Source: Streptomyces flaveolus | GTDB taxonomy: Bacteria > Actinomycetota > Actinomycetes > Streptomycetales > Streptomycetaceae | Direction: 5' to 3' | NCBI RefSeq assembly: GCF_014648815.1 | Contig: NZ_BMRV01000005.1 | Coordinates: 136,758-200,757 of the forward strand | DNA length: 64,000 nucleotides | Shown here: positions 34,318 through 43,619 of the stretch, one piece after another | How positions within the stretch are numbered: position 1 is the first letter of the stretch | How the letters are laid out: each line of letters opens with the position of its first letter | Position numbers and translations under genes: made by a program | Notes under the pieces: model-generated | Databases searched by the model: none | The model's input: only the letters and a program-made list of their open reading frames with translations | Told to the model about the DNA's origin: nothing

Positions 34318-35829
34318 ATGACCGTACGGCGAGTAATGGGCATCGAGACGGAGTACGGGATCTCCGTCCCCGGTCACCCCAACGCCAATGCCATGCTCAC
34401 CTCGTCCCAGATCGTCAACGCCTACGCGGCGGCGATGCACCGGGCCCGCCGGGCTCGCTGGGACTTCGAGGAGGAGAACCCGCTGCGGGACGCGCGAGGC
34501 TTCGACCTCGCCCGGGAGGCCGCCGACAACAGCCAGCTCACCGACGAGGACATCGGCCTGGCCAACGTGATCCTCACCAATGGAGCACGGCTCTACGTCG
34601 ACCACGCCCACCCCGAGTACAGCGCTCCGGAGGTCACCAACCCGCGGGACGCCGTGCTGTGGGACAAGGCGGGCGAGCGCATCATGGCCGAGGCGGCCGA
34701 GCGGGCGGCCCAGCTGCCGGGCGCCCAGCCGATCCACCTCTACAAGAACAACACCGACAACAAGGGCGCCTCCTACGGCACGCACGAGAACTACCTGATG
34801 AAGCGGGAGACCGCCTTCTCGGACATCGTGCGCCACCTGACGCCCTTCTTCGTCTCCCGCCAGGTCGTCACCGGCGCCGGCCGCGTCGGCATCGGCCAGG
34901 ACGGGCACGAACACGGCTTCCAGCTCAGCCAGCGCGCCGACTACTTCGAGGTCGAGGTCGGCCTGGAGACGACGCTGAAGCGGCCCATCATCAACACGCG
35001 CGACGAACCGCACGCGGACGCGGAGAAGTACCGCCGTCTGCACGTGATCATCGGCGACGCGAACCTGTCCGAGATCTCGACCTATCTGAAACTGGGCACG
35101 ACGGCCCTGGTCCTGTCCATGATCGAGGACGGCTTCATCGCCGTCGACCTGGCCGTGGACCAGCCCGTACGCACCCTCCACCAGGTCTCGCACGACCCGA
35201 CCCTCCAGCGCCTGATCACCCTCCGCAGCGGGCGCACCCTCACCGCGGTGCAGCTTCAGATGGAGTACTTCGAGCTGGCGCGCAAGTACGTCGAGGAGCG
35301 GTACGGAGCGGACGCCGACGAGCAGACCAAGGACGTCCTGGGCCGCTGGGAGGACACCCTCAACCGGCTCGAGAACGACCCGATGAGCCTTGCCGGCGAA
35401 CTCGACTGGGTCGCCAAGCGGGAGCTCATGGAGGGCTACCGGCGCCGGGACGATCTGGACTGGGATGCCGCCCGGCTGCACCTCGTCGACCTCCAGTACG
35501 CCGACGTACGGCCCGACAAGGGCCTCTACAACCGGCTGGTGGACCGTGGCCGCATCAAGCGGCTGCTGGACGAGACGGAGGTCGAGCGGGCCCGTACGAA
35601 GCCTCCGGAGGACACCCGGGCGTACTTCCGCGGACGCTGTCTGGAGCAGTACGCGGACGACGTCGCGGCGGCCTCCTGGGACTCGGTGATCTTCGATCTG
35701 CCGGGACGGGACTCCCTCCAGCGGGTCCCAACCCTGGAACCGCTTCGCGGAACGCGTAATCACGTCAAGGAGCTCCTGGACCGCTGCCGCACCGCGGACG
35801 ACCTGGTCAGGGTCCTGTCCGGCGGGTGA
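34318..35829 (+). CDS. dop: Pup deamidase/depupylase Dop
   Basis: This 503-residue enzyme of the carboxylate-amine ligase fold deamidates the C-terminal Gln of Pup to Glu and removes Pup from substrates. It has the N-terminal ATP/Mg strand [10 protein letters not shown], the Dop-specific loop insertion (about 42-80, absent from PafA), and the nucleophile Asp95 in [34 protein letters not shown] and [21 protein letters not shown] are shared with PafA. ATG at 34318 follows AAGGAGG. The Pup encoded downstream ends in GGQ, so this deamidase step is required. The gene probably has its own promoter after the arc terminator. Confidence 0.96.
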   Translation: MTVRRVMGIETEYGISVPGHPNANAMLTSSQIVNAYAAAMHRARRARWDFEEENPLRDARGFDLAREAADNSQLTDEDIGLANVILTNGARLYVDHAHPEYSAPEVTNPRDAVLWDKAGERIMAEAAERAAQLPGAQPIHLYKNNTDNKGASYGTHENYLMKRETAFSDIVRHLTPFFVSRQVVTGAGRVGIGQDGHEHGFQLSQRADYFEVEVGLETTLKRPIINTRDEPHADAEKYRRLHVIIGDANLSEISTYLKLGTTALVLSMIEDGFIAVDLAVDQPVRTLHQVSHDPTLQRLITLRSGRTLTAVQLQMEYFELARKYVEERYGADADEQTKDVLGRWEDTLNRLENDPMSLAGELDWVAKRELMEGYRRRDDLDWDAARLHLVDLQYADVRPDKGLYNRLVDRGRIKRLLDETEVERARTKPPEDTRAYFRGRCLEQYADDVAAASWDSVIFDLPGRDSLQRVPTLEPLRGTRNHVKELLDRCRTADDLVRVLSGG

Positions 35830-35934
35830 CGGCGCCGAGCGGGTACACGGGAGAAGACCGCCGGACAGGGTGAAAGTCACCGGGTCCGGGAACCATCGAG
35901 ATGGCCCCCGCACGTTGGAGAAACTGCGGGGCCG

Positions 35935-35957
35935 ATGTCGGACCCGGCTTGTAGGGT
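35935..35957 (+). promoter_or_regulatory. Candidate promoter of pup, RecA-NDp-like
   Basis: ATGTCGGAC, 8 bases, TAGGGT. The TGTCRG core, the spacing and the TANNNT -10 fit the PafBC-type promoter, but three outer positions differ. The leader to the pup ATG would be about 45 bases. Confidence 0.4.
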
Positions 35958-36007
35958 CTGATCTTGACCGAGCAACTGTGTCGGGCGAACCGAGCGGGGT
36001 GAGGGTT

Positions 36008-36226
36008 ATGGCGACCAAGGACACCGGCGGCGGGCAGCAGAAGGCCACGCGTTCCACCGAGGAGGTCGAGGAGCAGGCGCAGGACGCGCAGGCGTCCGAG
36101 GACCTCAAGGAGCGCCAGGAGAAGCTCAGCGACGACGTGGACTCCGTCCTGGACGAGATCGACGACGTCCTCGAGGAGAACGCCGAGGACTTCGTGCGCT
36201 CCTTCGTGCAGAAGGGTGGCCAGTAG
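36008..36226 (+). CDS. pup: Prokaryotic ubiquitin-like protein Pup
   Basis: This 72-residue intrinsically disordered modifier has the helical Arc-binding region DLKERQEKLSDDVDSVLDEIDDVLEEN and the C-terminal FVQKGGQ. After Dop converts the last Gln to Glu, PafA ligates it to substrate lysines. ATG at 36008 with GGTGAGGG just upstream gives the canonical N-terminus MATKDTGGGQQKATR. The reading frame extends upstream, but those codons are not part of Pup. It is followed by prcB after about 200 bases and is probably cotranscribed with prcB and prcA. Confidence 0.96.
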   Translation: MATKDTGGGQQKATRSTEEVEEQAQDAQASEDLKERQEKLSDDVDSVLDEIDDVLEENAEDFVRSFVQKGGQ

Positions 36227-36432
36227 GCCTGTTCCCCCCTCGTCGCACAGGCCCGAGGGACGGACGAGCAGAACGAGAGATGTCGCGCGCGGTGCGGGTC
36301 ATGCCCGTGCCGCGCGCGGCACACAACGGGGGGCCAAGGTGTTCGTTCCGTGGTTCCCGCCGAGTATGTGGATCACCGCCGCAGGGCGGGTAGGGTCCGT
36401 GGCATAGCTGACGCATACGTGGAAGGAATCGC

Positions 36433-37278
36433 GTGGAAGCCAACACTCGTAGCACCGGGCGTCTACCAGCTGCCTTCCTGACGCCTGGGTCCTCTTCGTT
36501 CATGGACTTCCTGGGAGAGCACCAGCCGGAGCTGCTCCCGGGCAACCGGCAGCTGCCGCCGGTCCAGGGCGTGGTCGAGGCGCCGCACGGCACCACGATC
36601 GTGGCCGTGACCTTCCCCGGCGGCGTCGTGCTCGCCGGTGACCGGCGGGCGACCATGGGCAACATGATCGCGCAGCGGGACATCGAGAAGGTGTTCCCGG
36701 CCGACGAGTACTCCGCGGTGGGCATCGCCGGCACGGCGGGTCTGGCCGTGGAGATGGTGAAGCTCTTCCAGCTGGAGCTCGAGCACTTCGAGAAGGTCGA
36801 AGGCGCGCAGCTGTCCCTGGAGGGCAAGGCGAACCGTCTGTCGACGATGATCCGCTCCAACCTGGGCATGGCGATGCAGGGGCTGGCCGTGGTGCCCCTG
36901 TTCGCGGGGTACGACGTGGACCGCGGCCGGGGCCGCATCTTCTCGTACGACGTGACGGGCGGGCGCTCCGAGGAGCATCACTTCGCGACCACGGGATCGG
37001 GATCGATCTTCGCGCGCGGGGCGATGAAGAAGCTCTTCCGTGAGGACCTGAGCGAGGAAGAGGCCACGACGCTCGTGGTCCAGGCGCTGTACGACGCGGC
37101 GGACGACGACTCGGCGACCGGTGGTCCCGACGTCGCGCGCCGGATCTATCCGATCATCACTGTGATCACCGAGGACGGCTTCCGCCGGCTGACCGAGGAC
37201 GAGAGCTCCCAGCTCGCCCGATCGGTCCTCGACCGGCGGCTGGAGCAGCCCGACGGCCCGCGGGCCGCGCTGCTGTAG
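36433..37278 (+). CDS. prcB: 20S proteasome beta subunit
   Basis: This 281-residue precursor of the proteolytic subunit has a 53-residue propeptide and cleavage before Thr54 ([10 protein letters not shown]), which becomes the N-terminal nucleophile. The conserved Asp70, Arg72 (AGDRRAT) and Lys86 correspond to D17, R19 and K33 of the mature enzyme. [19 protein letters not shown] and [15 protein letters not shown] are typical. Fourteen beta subunits form the two inner rings. GTG at 36433 follows GGAAGGAA. prcA follows 65 bases downstream. Confidence 0.96.
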   Translation: MEANTRSTGRLPAAFLTPGSSSFMDFLGEHQPELLPGNRQLPPVQGVVEAPHGTTIVAVTFPGGVVLAGDRRATMGNMIAQRDIEKVFPADEYSAVGIAGTAGLAVEMVKLFQLELEHFEKVEGAQLSLEGKANRLSTMIRSNLGMAMQGLAVVPLFAGYDVDRGRGRIFSYDVTGGRSEEHHFATTGSGSIFARGAMKKLFREDLSEEEATTLVVQALYDAADDDSATGGPDVARRIYPIITVITEDGFRRLTEDESSQLARSVLDRRLEQPDGPRAALL

Positions 37279-37343
37279 CGCCGGGCCTCACCGTGTTGAT
37301 GACAGGTGGTCCAGTGACTTCGACAGAAAGGGACGGATAACCG

Positions 37344-38099
37344 GTGTCGACGCCGTTCTATGTCTCACCCCAGCAGGCGATGGCCGACCGGGCGGAGTAC
37401 GCCCGCAAGGGCATCGCCCGTGGCCGCAGCCTGGTCGTGCTGCAGTACGCCGACGGCATCGTGTTCGTCGGCGAGAACCCGTCCCGTGCGCTGCACAAGT
37501 TCAGCGAGATCTACGACCGGATCGGCTTCGCGGCCGCCGGCAAGTACAACGAGTACGAGAACCTGCGGATCGGCGGCGTCCGGTACGCCGACCTGCGCGG
37601 CTACACGTACGACCGTGACGACGTGACGGCCCGGGGCCTGGCCAACGTGTACGCCCAGACGCTGGGCACGATCTTCTCCAGCTCGGCCGAGAAGCCGTAC
37701 GAGGTGGAGCTGGTCGTCGCCGAGGTCGGCGACAGCCCCGAGGGCGACCAGATCTACCGGCTGCCGCACGACGGCTCGATCGTGGACGAGCACGGCTCGG
37801 TCGCGGTCGGGGGCAACGCGGAGCAGATCAGCGGGTACCTGGACCAGCGGCACCGCGACGGCATGACGCTGGCCGAGGCGCTGAAGCTGGCGGTGCAGGC
37901 GCTGTCCCGCGACACCAACGGCAGTGAGCGGGAGATCCCGGCGGAGCGGCTGGAGGTCGCCGTCCTGGACCGCACGCGGCCGCAGAAGCGGAAGTTCAAG
38001 CGGGTCGTGGGGGGCCAGCTGTCGCGGCTCCTGGACGGAGGAGCCGCCGGGGCCGCCTCGAAGACCGCGTCCGAGGACGAGGACGGGGCCGAGGAGTAG
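37344..38099 (+). CDS. prcA: 20S proteasome alpha subunit
   Basis: This 251-residue alpha-ring subunit has the N-terminal gating segment [29 protein letters not shown], followed by the NTN fold without a catalytic threonine ([45 protein letters not shown]). Outer rings of seven alpha subunits gate substrate entry and receive the ARC C-terminus. The acidic C-terminal tail ([13 protein letters not shown]) is disordered. GTG at 37344 with GAAAGGGACGG upstream. It is the last gene of the pup-prcB-prcA unit; the next gene converges. Confidence 0.95.
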   Translation: MSTPFYVSPQQAMADRAEYARKGIARGRSLVVLQYADGIVFVGENPSRALHKFSEIYDRIGFAAAGKYNEYENLRIGGVRYADLRGYTYDRDDVTARGLANVYAQTLGTIFSSSAEKPYEVELVVAEVGDSPEGDQIYRLPHDGSIVDEHGSVAVGGNAEQISGYLDQRHRDGMTLAEALKLAVQALSRDTNGSEREIPAERLEVAVLDRTRPQKRKFKRVVGGQLSRLLDGGAAGAASKTASEDEDGAEE

Positions 38100-38162
38100 T
38101 CCGCCCCGTCGCCGTCGGCCGCCGTGGGATGCCCGCGGCGGCCTGCGCGTGTTCCCCCGCGC

Positions 38163-39215
38163 TCACCGCGGTGGCGCCGTGGAGCCCCGTACCACCAGGT
38201 TGACGGGGATGTCGCCGGCCTCGGGGACCCCGCCCTCCAGGACGGCCAGCAGCGCCCGCATCCCCCGTTCGCCGAACAGCTCCGCGTCCAGGCGGACCGT
38301 CGTCAGCTCGGGGTCGACGGCCGTGGCCAGGCCGAGGTCGTCCAGGCCCGTGACGGAGAGGTCGTCGGGGATGCGGAGCCCCGCGCGGCGGGCCGCCTTG
38401 TACGCGCCGACCGCCAGCTTGTCGTCGTCGCAGACCAGCGCCGTCGGACGGGGGCCCGGCCCCGCCAGCGCGGCCTCGGTGGCCGTCCGCGCGTCCTCGA
38501 TCGAGATCGGGGCCCTGGCCGTGCGCAGCGTGGTGCCGGGGACGGCGTCCAGCCGTGCCGCGAGCTCCCGCGCGCGGACCTCGAACGTCCAGGACGGGAC
38601 GTCCGCCGCGAGGTGCAGGAAGTGGCGGTGGCCCAGCAGCAGCAGGTGCTCCGCGATCTGGCGGACGGCGTCCGCGATGTCCAGGTTGACCGTCGCCGCA
38701 CCCAGACTGCCCTCCGGGTCGCTGTCCAGCATGACCAGCGGGAGCTGGTCGCCGCGGATGGCGGAGAGCGCGTCGGCCGCCATGGAGGACGCGATGACGC
38801 CGTCCAGGGCGGCCTGTGCGGAGGCGAAGGGGTCCCGGGCGGGCCCGATGCCCTCGGGGGAGGGGTAGAGGACCACTCCGAAGCCGTGCTCGGCGGCGAC
38901 GCGTGCCGCGCCGGTGTAGACGCCTGCGAAGAACTCGGTGGTCAGCGCCGGGACGACCAGCAGGACCGTGCGGGTGCGGCCGAGGCGGAGGTTGCGGGCG
39001 GCGAGGTTCGGGCGGTAGCCGAGCGCGTGGGCGGCCTCCCGGACGCGCTGGGCGGTGGGCTCCGACACCCGGCCGCGCCACTTGTCGCCGAGGACCAGGG
39101 AGACCGCGGCCTGGGAGACGCCGGCGGCCTGGGCGACGTCCCGGCTGGTGGGGCGGGTGCTGCCTCGTGCCACCGTTCGCCTGCGCTTTCGTCTGGACTC
39201 GTGAACAGCCGACAT
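38163..39215 (-). CDS. LacI-family transcriptional regulator
   Basis: The product is up to 350 residues, with a LacI helix-turn-helix and hinge (about 22-75; TSRDVAQAAGVSQAAVSLVLGDKWRGRVSEPTAQRVREAAHALGYRPN) and a periplasmic-binding-like effector domain (about 85-345; TVLLVVPALTTEFFAGVYTGA, VCDDDKLAVGAYKAARRAGLRIPDDLSVTGLDD). The effector is probably a sugar or nucleoside but cannot be named. The ATG at 39215 lacks a ribosome site; GTG at 39173 (VARGSTRPTSRDV) is an alternative. It is divergent from an MFS transporter across a short region with a TACGTAT/ATACGTA inverted repeat, so it probably controls that transporter and itself. Confidence 0.88.
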   Translation of the reverse strand: MSAVHESRRKRRRTVARGSTRPTSRDVAQAAGVSQAAVSLVLGDKWRGRVSEPTAQRVREAAHALGYRPNLAARNLRLGRTRTVLLVVPALTTEFFAGVYTGAARVAAEHGFGVVLYPSPEGIGPARDPFASAQAALDGVIASSMAADALSAIRGDQLPLVMLDSDPEGSLGAATVNLDIADAVRQIAEHLLLLGHRHFLHLAADVPSWTFEVRARELAARLDAVPGTTLRTARAPISIEDARTATEAALAGPGPRPTALVCDDDKLAVGAYKAARRAGLRIPDDLSVTGLDDLGLATAVDPELTTVRLDAELFGERGMRALLAVLEGGVPEAGDIPVNLVVRGSTAPPR

Positions 39216-39217
39216 GG

Positions 39218-39244
39218 TACGTATGACGACGGAAGTTATACGTA
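39218..39244. promoter_or_regulatory. Inverted repeat between the LacI and MFS genes
   Basis: TACGTAT (39218-39224) and ATACGTA (39238-39244) form a perfect 7-13-7 inverted repeat, A/T-rich against the genome background, overlapping the divergent promoters. It is a plausible operator. Confidence 0.5.
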
Positions 39245-39262
39245 AAACCTCGTCGAGGTCTC

Positions 39263-40540
39263 ATGCGAAGGGGGTGGGTCGTGGTCGCCGGATACCTGGA
39301 CATTCTCCGGGCGCGGCACGCCGTACGGCTGCTCGTCGGCACGCTCGTGGGGCGGTTGCCCAACGCCACCGCGGCGATCGCGATCGTGCTGTTCGTGCGG
39401 GCCGAGGGGGGCTCGTACAGCCTCGCGGGGGCACTGGCCGCCGTGTACGGGGTCGCCAACGCGGTCGGGCAGCCCGTGCTGGGACGGCTCGTCGATCTGT
39501 ACGGGCAGCCCCGGGTGCAGCTGCCGGCCGCCGTGCTGTCGGGGCTGGCGATGGCCGTCTTCGCGTTCGCCGGGACCGAGCCGGCGGCGCTCGCGTACGC
39601 GGCCGTGGGCGCCTCGGGACTGTTCACGCCCCCGCTGGAGGGCGGACTGCGGGCGCTGTGGCCGGGTGTGCTCCGGGAGGAGGGGCAGGTGCACTCGGCG
39701 TACGCCATGGACGCCGTGGCGCAGGAGGTCATGTTCACCGTCGGGCCGCTGCTCGTGACGGTGTGCGTGTCGCTGTGGTCGCCGCTGGTGGCACTGCTCG
39801 TGCTGAACGCCGTGGGCGTGCTGGGCGCCCTGTCCGTGGTCGTGTCGCCCCCTTCGCGCGCGTGGCGGTCGGCTCCGCGCGAGGCGCACTGGCTGGGTGC
39901 GCTGCGTTCGTCCGGACTGCTGGCGCTGCTGGGGGCCTTCCTGTTCATCGGCATGGCTCTCGGGTCCATCACCGTGGCCTCCGTGCCCTACGCGGACGAG
40001 CACGGCGGTGACGCCGTCTACGGCTGGCTGATGGCCGCCCTGGGGCTCGGCGCGCTGGTCGGCGGGACCGTCTACGGGGCCCGGCAGTGGGCCGGTGACC
40101 CGGCTCGGCGACTGAGGCTTCTGGTGGCCCTTCTGGCGGTGTGTTACCTGCCGCTGATGCTGATGCCGGGCGCCTTCGCCATGGTGCTGCTGACCGCGGT
40201 CGCGGGTGTCTTCCTCGCGCCGTGCATCGCCTGCGCGTTCGTCCTGGTGGACCGGCACGCGCCGCGGGGCACGGTGACGGAGGCGTTCTCCTGGCTGGTG
40301 ACCACCTTCACCGTGGGAGCCTCGGTGGGCACGGGCCTCACCGGGCCGGTCGTCGAGGCGGGCGGGGCGCTGTGGGGCTTCGCCGTACCGGGGGCGGCCG
40401 GGGCCGTGTCGCTGCTCGTGCTGGCGTGCACGGGACGGGTCCTCGCAGCTCCCGCCCGGGCAGCGGTGGTTGCGGCTTCATCGGAAAATGATCCAAACCG
40501 TGCCGTCGAACCCCGTTTCAGTTCGGGTCATCAGGCGTAA
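39263..40540 (+). CDS. MFS transporter
   Basis: This integral membrane protein of about 425 residues has roughly 12 predicted helices (LVGTLVGRLPNATAAIAIVLFV, AGALAAVYGVANAVGQPVLGRLVDLYG with the MFS loop motif GRLVDLYG, and LLVALLAVCYLPLMLM). It belongs to a drug/sugar exporter-like branch of the major facilitator superfamily; the substrate is unknown. ATG at 39263 is used, but GTG at 39281, with AAGGGGG upstream, is a serious alternative. The last 20 residues are hydrophilic, and the stop codon TAA forms part of the pafA -10 element. Its likely regulator is the divergent LacI protein. Confidence 0.85.
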   Translation: MRRGWVVVAGYLDILRARHAVRLLVGTLVGRLPNATAAIAIVLFVRAEGGSYSLAGALAAVYGVANAVGQPVLGRLVDLYGQPRVQLPAAVLSGLAMAVFAFAGTEPAALAYAAVGASGLFTPPLEGGLRALWPGVLREEGQVHSAYAMDAVAQEVMFTVGPLLVTVCVSLWSPLVALLVLNAVGVLGALSVVVSPPSRAWRSAPREAHWLGALRSSGLLALLGAFLFIGMALGSITVASVPYADEHGGDAVYGWLMAALGLGALVGGTVYGARQWAGDPARRLRLLVALLAVCYLPLMLMPGAFAMVLLTAVAGVFLAPCIACAFVLVDRHAPRGTVTEAFSWLVTTFTVGASVGTGLTGPVVEAGGALWGFAVPGAAGAVSLLVLACTGRVLAAPARAAVVAASSENDPNRAVEPRFSSGHQA

Positions 40541-40543
40541 TGT
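40516..40543 (+). promoter_or_regulatory. Candidate leaderless promoter of pafA
   Basis: TTTCAG (40516-40521), 16 bases, TAATGT (40538-40543), 6 bases, ATG at 40550. The -10 overlaps the TAA stop of the MFS gene. No Shine-Dalgarno precedes pafA. Confidence 0.5.
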
Positions 40544-40549
40544 TCAGTC

Positions 40550-41911
40550 ATGGACCGCCGCATTTTCGGGCTGGAGAACGAGTACGGCGTCACGTGCACG
40601 TTCAGGGGACAGCGCCGCCTGTCGCCTGACGAGGTGGCGCGGTACCTCTTCCGCCGTGTCGTGTCATGGGGCCGTAGCAGCAATGTCTTTCTGCGCAACG
40701 GCGCCCGCCTCTATCTCGACGTGGGATCACATCCGGAATACGCGACACCCGAATGTGACAACGTGATCGAACTCGTCACCCACGACAAGGCGGGCGAGCG
40801 CATTCTCGAAGGACTCCTGGTGGACGCCGAACGACGCCTGCACGAGGAGGGAATCGCGGGCGACGTCTACCTCTTCAAGAACAACACCGACTCCGCGGGA
40901 AACTCCTACGGCTGCCACGAGAACTATCTGGTGGCCCGGCACGGGGAGTTCTCCCGGCTCGCGGACATCCTCATCCCGTTCCTGGTGACGAGGCAGCTGC
41001 TCTGCGGCGCCGGCAAGGTGCTGCAGACGCCGCGCGGCGCCGTGTACTGCGTCAGCCAGCGGGCGGAGCACATCTGGGAGGGCGTCTCCTCGGCGACCAC
41101 CCGTTCCCGGCCGATCATCAACACCCGCGACGAGCCGCACGCCGACGCCGAGCGCTACCGGCGCCTGCACGTCATCGTGGGCGACTCCAACATGTCCGAG
41201 ACGACCATGCTGCTCAAGGTCGGCGCCACCGACCTGGTGCTGCGCATGATCGAGGCGGGCACGGTGATGCGCGACCTCACCCTGGAGAACCCGATCCGGG
41301 CCATCCGCGAGGTCAGCCACGACATCACCGGACGGCGCAAGGTGCGCCTGGCGAGCGGCCGGGAGGCGTCCGCGCTGGAGGTGCAGCGGGAGTACTACGA
41401 GAAGGCCGTGGACTTCTGCGAGCGCCGCGGCATCCGCACCGGCACCGTCGAGCGGGTGCTGGAGCTGTGGGGCCGCACGCTGGACGCGATCGAGGCCGAG
41501 GACCTCGACCGCATCGGCACCGAGATCGACTGGGTCATGAAGTACAAGCTCCTCGAGCGGTACCGGGCCAAGCACAACATGACCATGTCCCACCCGCGGG
41601 TCGCGCAGATAGACCTCGCCTACCACGACATCCACCGCCGTCGTGGTCTGTACTACCTGCTCGAGAAGAAGGGCCAGGCCGCCCGGGTCGCCAACGACCT
41701 GAAGATCTTCGAGGGCAAGTCCGTTCCGCCGCAGACCACTCGGGCCCGGCTGCGCGGCGACTTCATCCGGCGGGCCCAGGAACAGCGCCGGGACTTCACC
41801 GTCGACTGGGTCCACCTCAAGCTCAACGACCAGGCGCAGCGCACCGTGTTGTGCAAGGACCCGTTCCGATCGGTGGACGACCGGGTGGAGAAGCTGATCG
41901 CCGGAATGTGA
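40550..41911 (+). CDS. pafA: Pup-protein ligase PafA
   Basis: This 453-residue ligase activates deamidated Pup with ATP as gamma-glutamyl phosphate and forms the isopeptide bond to substrate lysines. It has the glutamine-synthetase-like fold with [18 protein letters not shown], catalytic Asp57 in [36 protein letters not shown], and [31 protein letters not shown]. It is a paralogue of Dop without the Dop loop. Start ATG at 40550 appears leaderless. A terminator follows 52 bases after the stop. Confidence 0.96.
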   Translation: MDRRIFGLENEYGVTCTFRGQRRLSPDEVARYLFRRVVSWGRSSNVFLRNGARLYLDVGSHPEYATPECDNVIELVTHDKAGERILEGLLVDAERRLHEEGIAGDVYLFKNNTDSAGNSYGCHENYLVARHGEFSRLADILIPFLVTRQLLCGAGKVLQTPRGAVYCVSQRAEHIWEGVSSATTRSRPIINTRDEPHADAERYRRLHVIVGDSNMSETTMLLKVGATDLVLRMIEAGTVMRDLTLENPIRAIREVSHDITGRRKVRLASGREASALEVQREYYEKAVDFCERRGIRTGTVERVLELWGRTLDAIEAEDLDRIGTEIDWVMKYKLLERYRAKHNMTMSHPRVAQIDLAYHDIHRRRGLYYLLEKKGQAARVANDLKIFEGKSVPPQTTRARLRGDFIRRAQEQRRDFTVDWVHLKLNDQAQRTVLCKDPFRSVDDRVEKLIAGM

Positions 41912-41962
41912 CCGGGACGAACCGAGAAGGCGCCCGTACCCGAAGGGTCCGGAACGCCACAC

Positions 41963-41991
41963 GGGCACCGTACGTTATCCGTACGGTGCCC
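41963..41991 (+). terminator. Terminator after pafA
   Basis: A perfect 12-bp stem (GGGCACCGTACG at 41963-41974, complement at 41980-41991) is followed by TTCTC. Confidence 0.75.
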
Positions 41992-42061
41992 TTCTCACGC
42001 CGTAGAGTTGCGCGCACGTCAGCAGACAAGATCGACCGACACCGATTACGAGGCCCCCACC

Positions 42062-43063
42062 GTGCGCCGACGCTCCCTCCTCATCGCCGTTCCCGCCGGA
42101 CTGGTCACGCTCGCCGCATGCGGTGACGAGGACTCCGGCTCGAGCAAGGCCAGCGACAGCGCGACGCCCCAGGCGTCGGACACGTCCACGCCGCCGCCCC
42201 CGAAGATCGTGGACGGTCCGCTGCCTGCGATCACGGCGGGCACGAAGTTCGGTGAGAAGCCGACGGTCGCCAAGGGGAGCGGCGAGCCGTCCAAGGACCT
42301 CGCGGTGAAGACGGTGATCGCCGGCGGCGGCAAGGCGGTCGCCGAGAACGACTTCCTGGTGGCCGACTACCTGGGCCAGATCTGGGCCAGCGCGAAGGTC
42401 TTCGACAACTCCTACGACCGCAAGACGCCGATCGTCATCCAGTTGGCGCAGGGCAGCATCATCGACGGCTGGCGGTACGCGCTCACCGGCAAGAAGACCG
42501 GCAGCCGCGTCGAGTTCTCCGTCCCGCCGGCCTACGGGTACGGCGAGCAGGGCAGCGAGCAGGCGGGCATCAAGGGCACCGACACCCTGGTGTTCGTGGT
42601 GGACGTGAAGGACACCTTCAACGCCAAGAGCTCCGCCAAGGGCAAGGAGATCCCGCAGGACGACGCGGCGCTGCCCAAGGTCGGCACCAACACCGACGGC
42701 GCGGCACCCTCCATCGAGGTGCCCGACACGGCGGCGCCGAAGAAGCTCGTGGCGGACTACGTCATCGAGGGCGACGGCCCCGAGGTCGGCGCGCAGAACA
42801 CCGTGCTCGTCCAGTACAAGGGCGTGGTGTGGGACGGCGGCAAGGAGTTCGACTCCACGTACAGCAGGAAGCAGCTGACGTCCTTCTCGCTCCAGCAGGT
42901 CGTCAAGGGCTGGTCGCAGGGCCTGACCGGCAAGAAGGTCGGCAGCCGCGTCCTGATCGTCATCCCGCCGGACCTGGGCTACGGCGACAACCCGCCGGAG
43001 GGCAGCGGCATCGAGAAGGGCTCGACGCTGGTCTTCTCGGTCGACATCCTCGCGAAGATGTGA
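42062..43063 (+). CDS. FKBP-type prolyl isomerase lipoprotein with two FKBP domains
   Basis: This 333-residue exported lipoprotein has the signal MRRRSLLIAVPAGLVTLAAC with lipobox LAAC and Cys20, an Arg-triplet that could also suit Tat export, and a disordered Ser/Pro linker to about 50. Two FKBP domains follow: about 80-190 (FLVADYLGQIWASAKVFDNSYDRKTP, VEFSVPPAYGYGEQGS) and about 225-333 (VLVQYKGVVWDGGKEFDSTYSRK, VLIVIPPDLGYGDNPPEG). It should assist folding of exported proteins at the membrane surface. GTG at 42062 defines the signal peptide. A cytoplasmic FKBP gene follows 58 bases later. Confidence 0.92.
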   Translation: MRRRSLLIAVPAGLVTLAACGDEDSGSSKASDSATPQASDTSTPPPPKIVDGPLPAITAGTKFGEKPTVAKGSGEPSKDLAVKTVIAGGGKAVAENDFLVADYLGQIWASAKVFDNSYDRKTPIVIQLAQGSIIDGWRYALTGKKTGSRVEFSVPPAYGYGEQGSEQAGIKGTDTLVFVVDVKDTFNAKSSAKGKEIPQDDAALPKVGTNTDGAAPSIEVPDTAAPKKLVADYVIEGDGPEVGAQNTVLVQYKGVVWDGGKEFDSTYSRKQLTSFSLQQVVKGWSQGLTGKKVGSRVLIVIPPDLGYGDNPPEGSGIEKGSTLVFSVDILAKM

Positions 43064-43121
43064 CCCACGGGGATGTAAGACTTGGGCGTTGCCTTTTCGC
43101 AGACAAGCAGGAGCTAGACAC

Positions 43122-43493
43122 GTGAGCATCGACAAGCCCGAGATCGACTTCCCGGGCGGCGAGCCCCCGGCGGACCTCGAGATCAAGGACATCTGGGAGG
43201 GCGACGGCCCGGTCGCGCAGGCCGGTCAGACCGTGACCGTCCACTACGTCGGCGTGGCCTTCAGCACGGGCGAGGAGTTCGACGCCAGCTGGAACCGCGG
43301 TACGCCGTTCCGCTTCCCGCTCGGTGGCGGCCGGGTCATCAAGGGCTGGGACCAGGGCGTGCAGGGCATGAAGGTCGGCGGCCGCCGCCAGCTGACCATC
43401 CCCGCCCACCTCGCCTACGGCGACCAGAGCCCGACCCCGGCGATCCAGCCCGGCGAGACGCTGATCTTCGTGGTCGATCTGCTCGGAGTCTGA
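43122..43493 (+). CDS. Cytoplasmic FKBP-type prolyl isomerase
   Basis: This 123-residue single-domain FKBP has no signal peptide. Active-site residues are conserved: TVTVHYVGVAFSTGEEFDASWNRG (Tyr and Asp), FPLGGGRVIKGWDQGVQGMKVGGRRQL (Val, Ile, Trp) and IPAHLAYGDQSP (Tyr). It catalyses cis-trans isomerisation of Xaa-Pro bonds and resembles the actinomycete FK506-binding protein. GTG at 43122 has AGGAG 8 bases upstream. It probably shares a transcript with the lipoprotein FKBP. A terminator separates it from pafB. Confidence 0.94.
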   Translation: MSIDKPEIDFPGGEPPADLEIKDIWEGDGPVAQAGQTVTVHYVGVAFSTGEEFDASWNRGTPFRFPLGGGRVIKGWDQGVQGMKVGGRRQLTIPAHLAYGDQSPTPAIQPGETLIFVVDLLGV

Positions 43494-43521
43494 CCGACGT
43501 CCGATCGGAGCCGGTCATTCG

Positions 43522-43558
43522 GGGCCCATGCCTGGTCGGGCATGGGCCCTCGGCTTTT
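43522..43558 (+). terminator. Terminator between FKBP and pafB
   Basis: An 11-bp stem (GGGCCCATGCC at 43522-43532, complement at 43539-43549) is followed by TCGGCTTTT, a partial U-tract. Confidence 0.75.
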
Positions 43559-43619
43559 GCCGCGCCACCGCGGGACGGTACGGTCATCCGTCGTAAGCAC
43601 CATAGGGAGAAGGGCGTCG

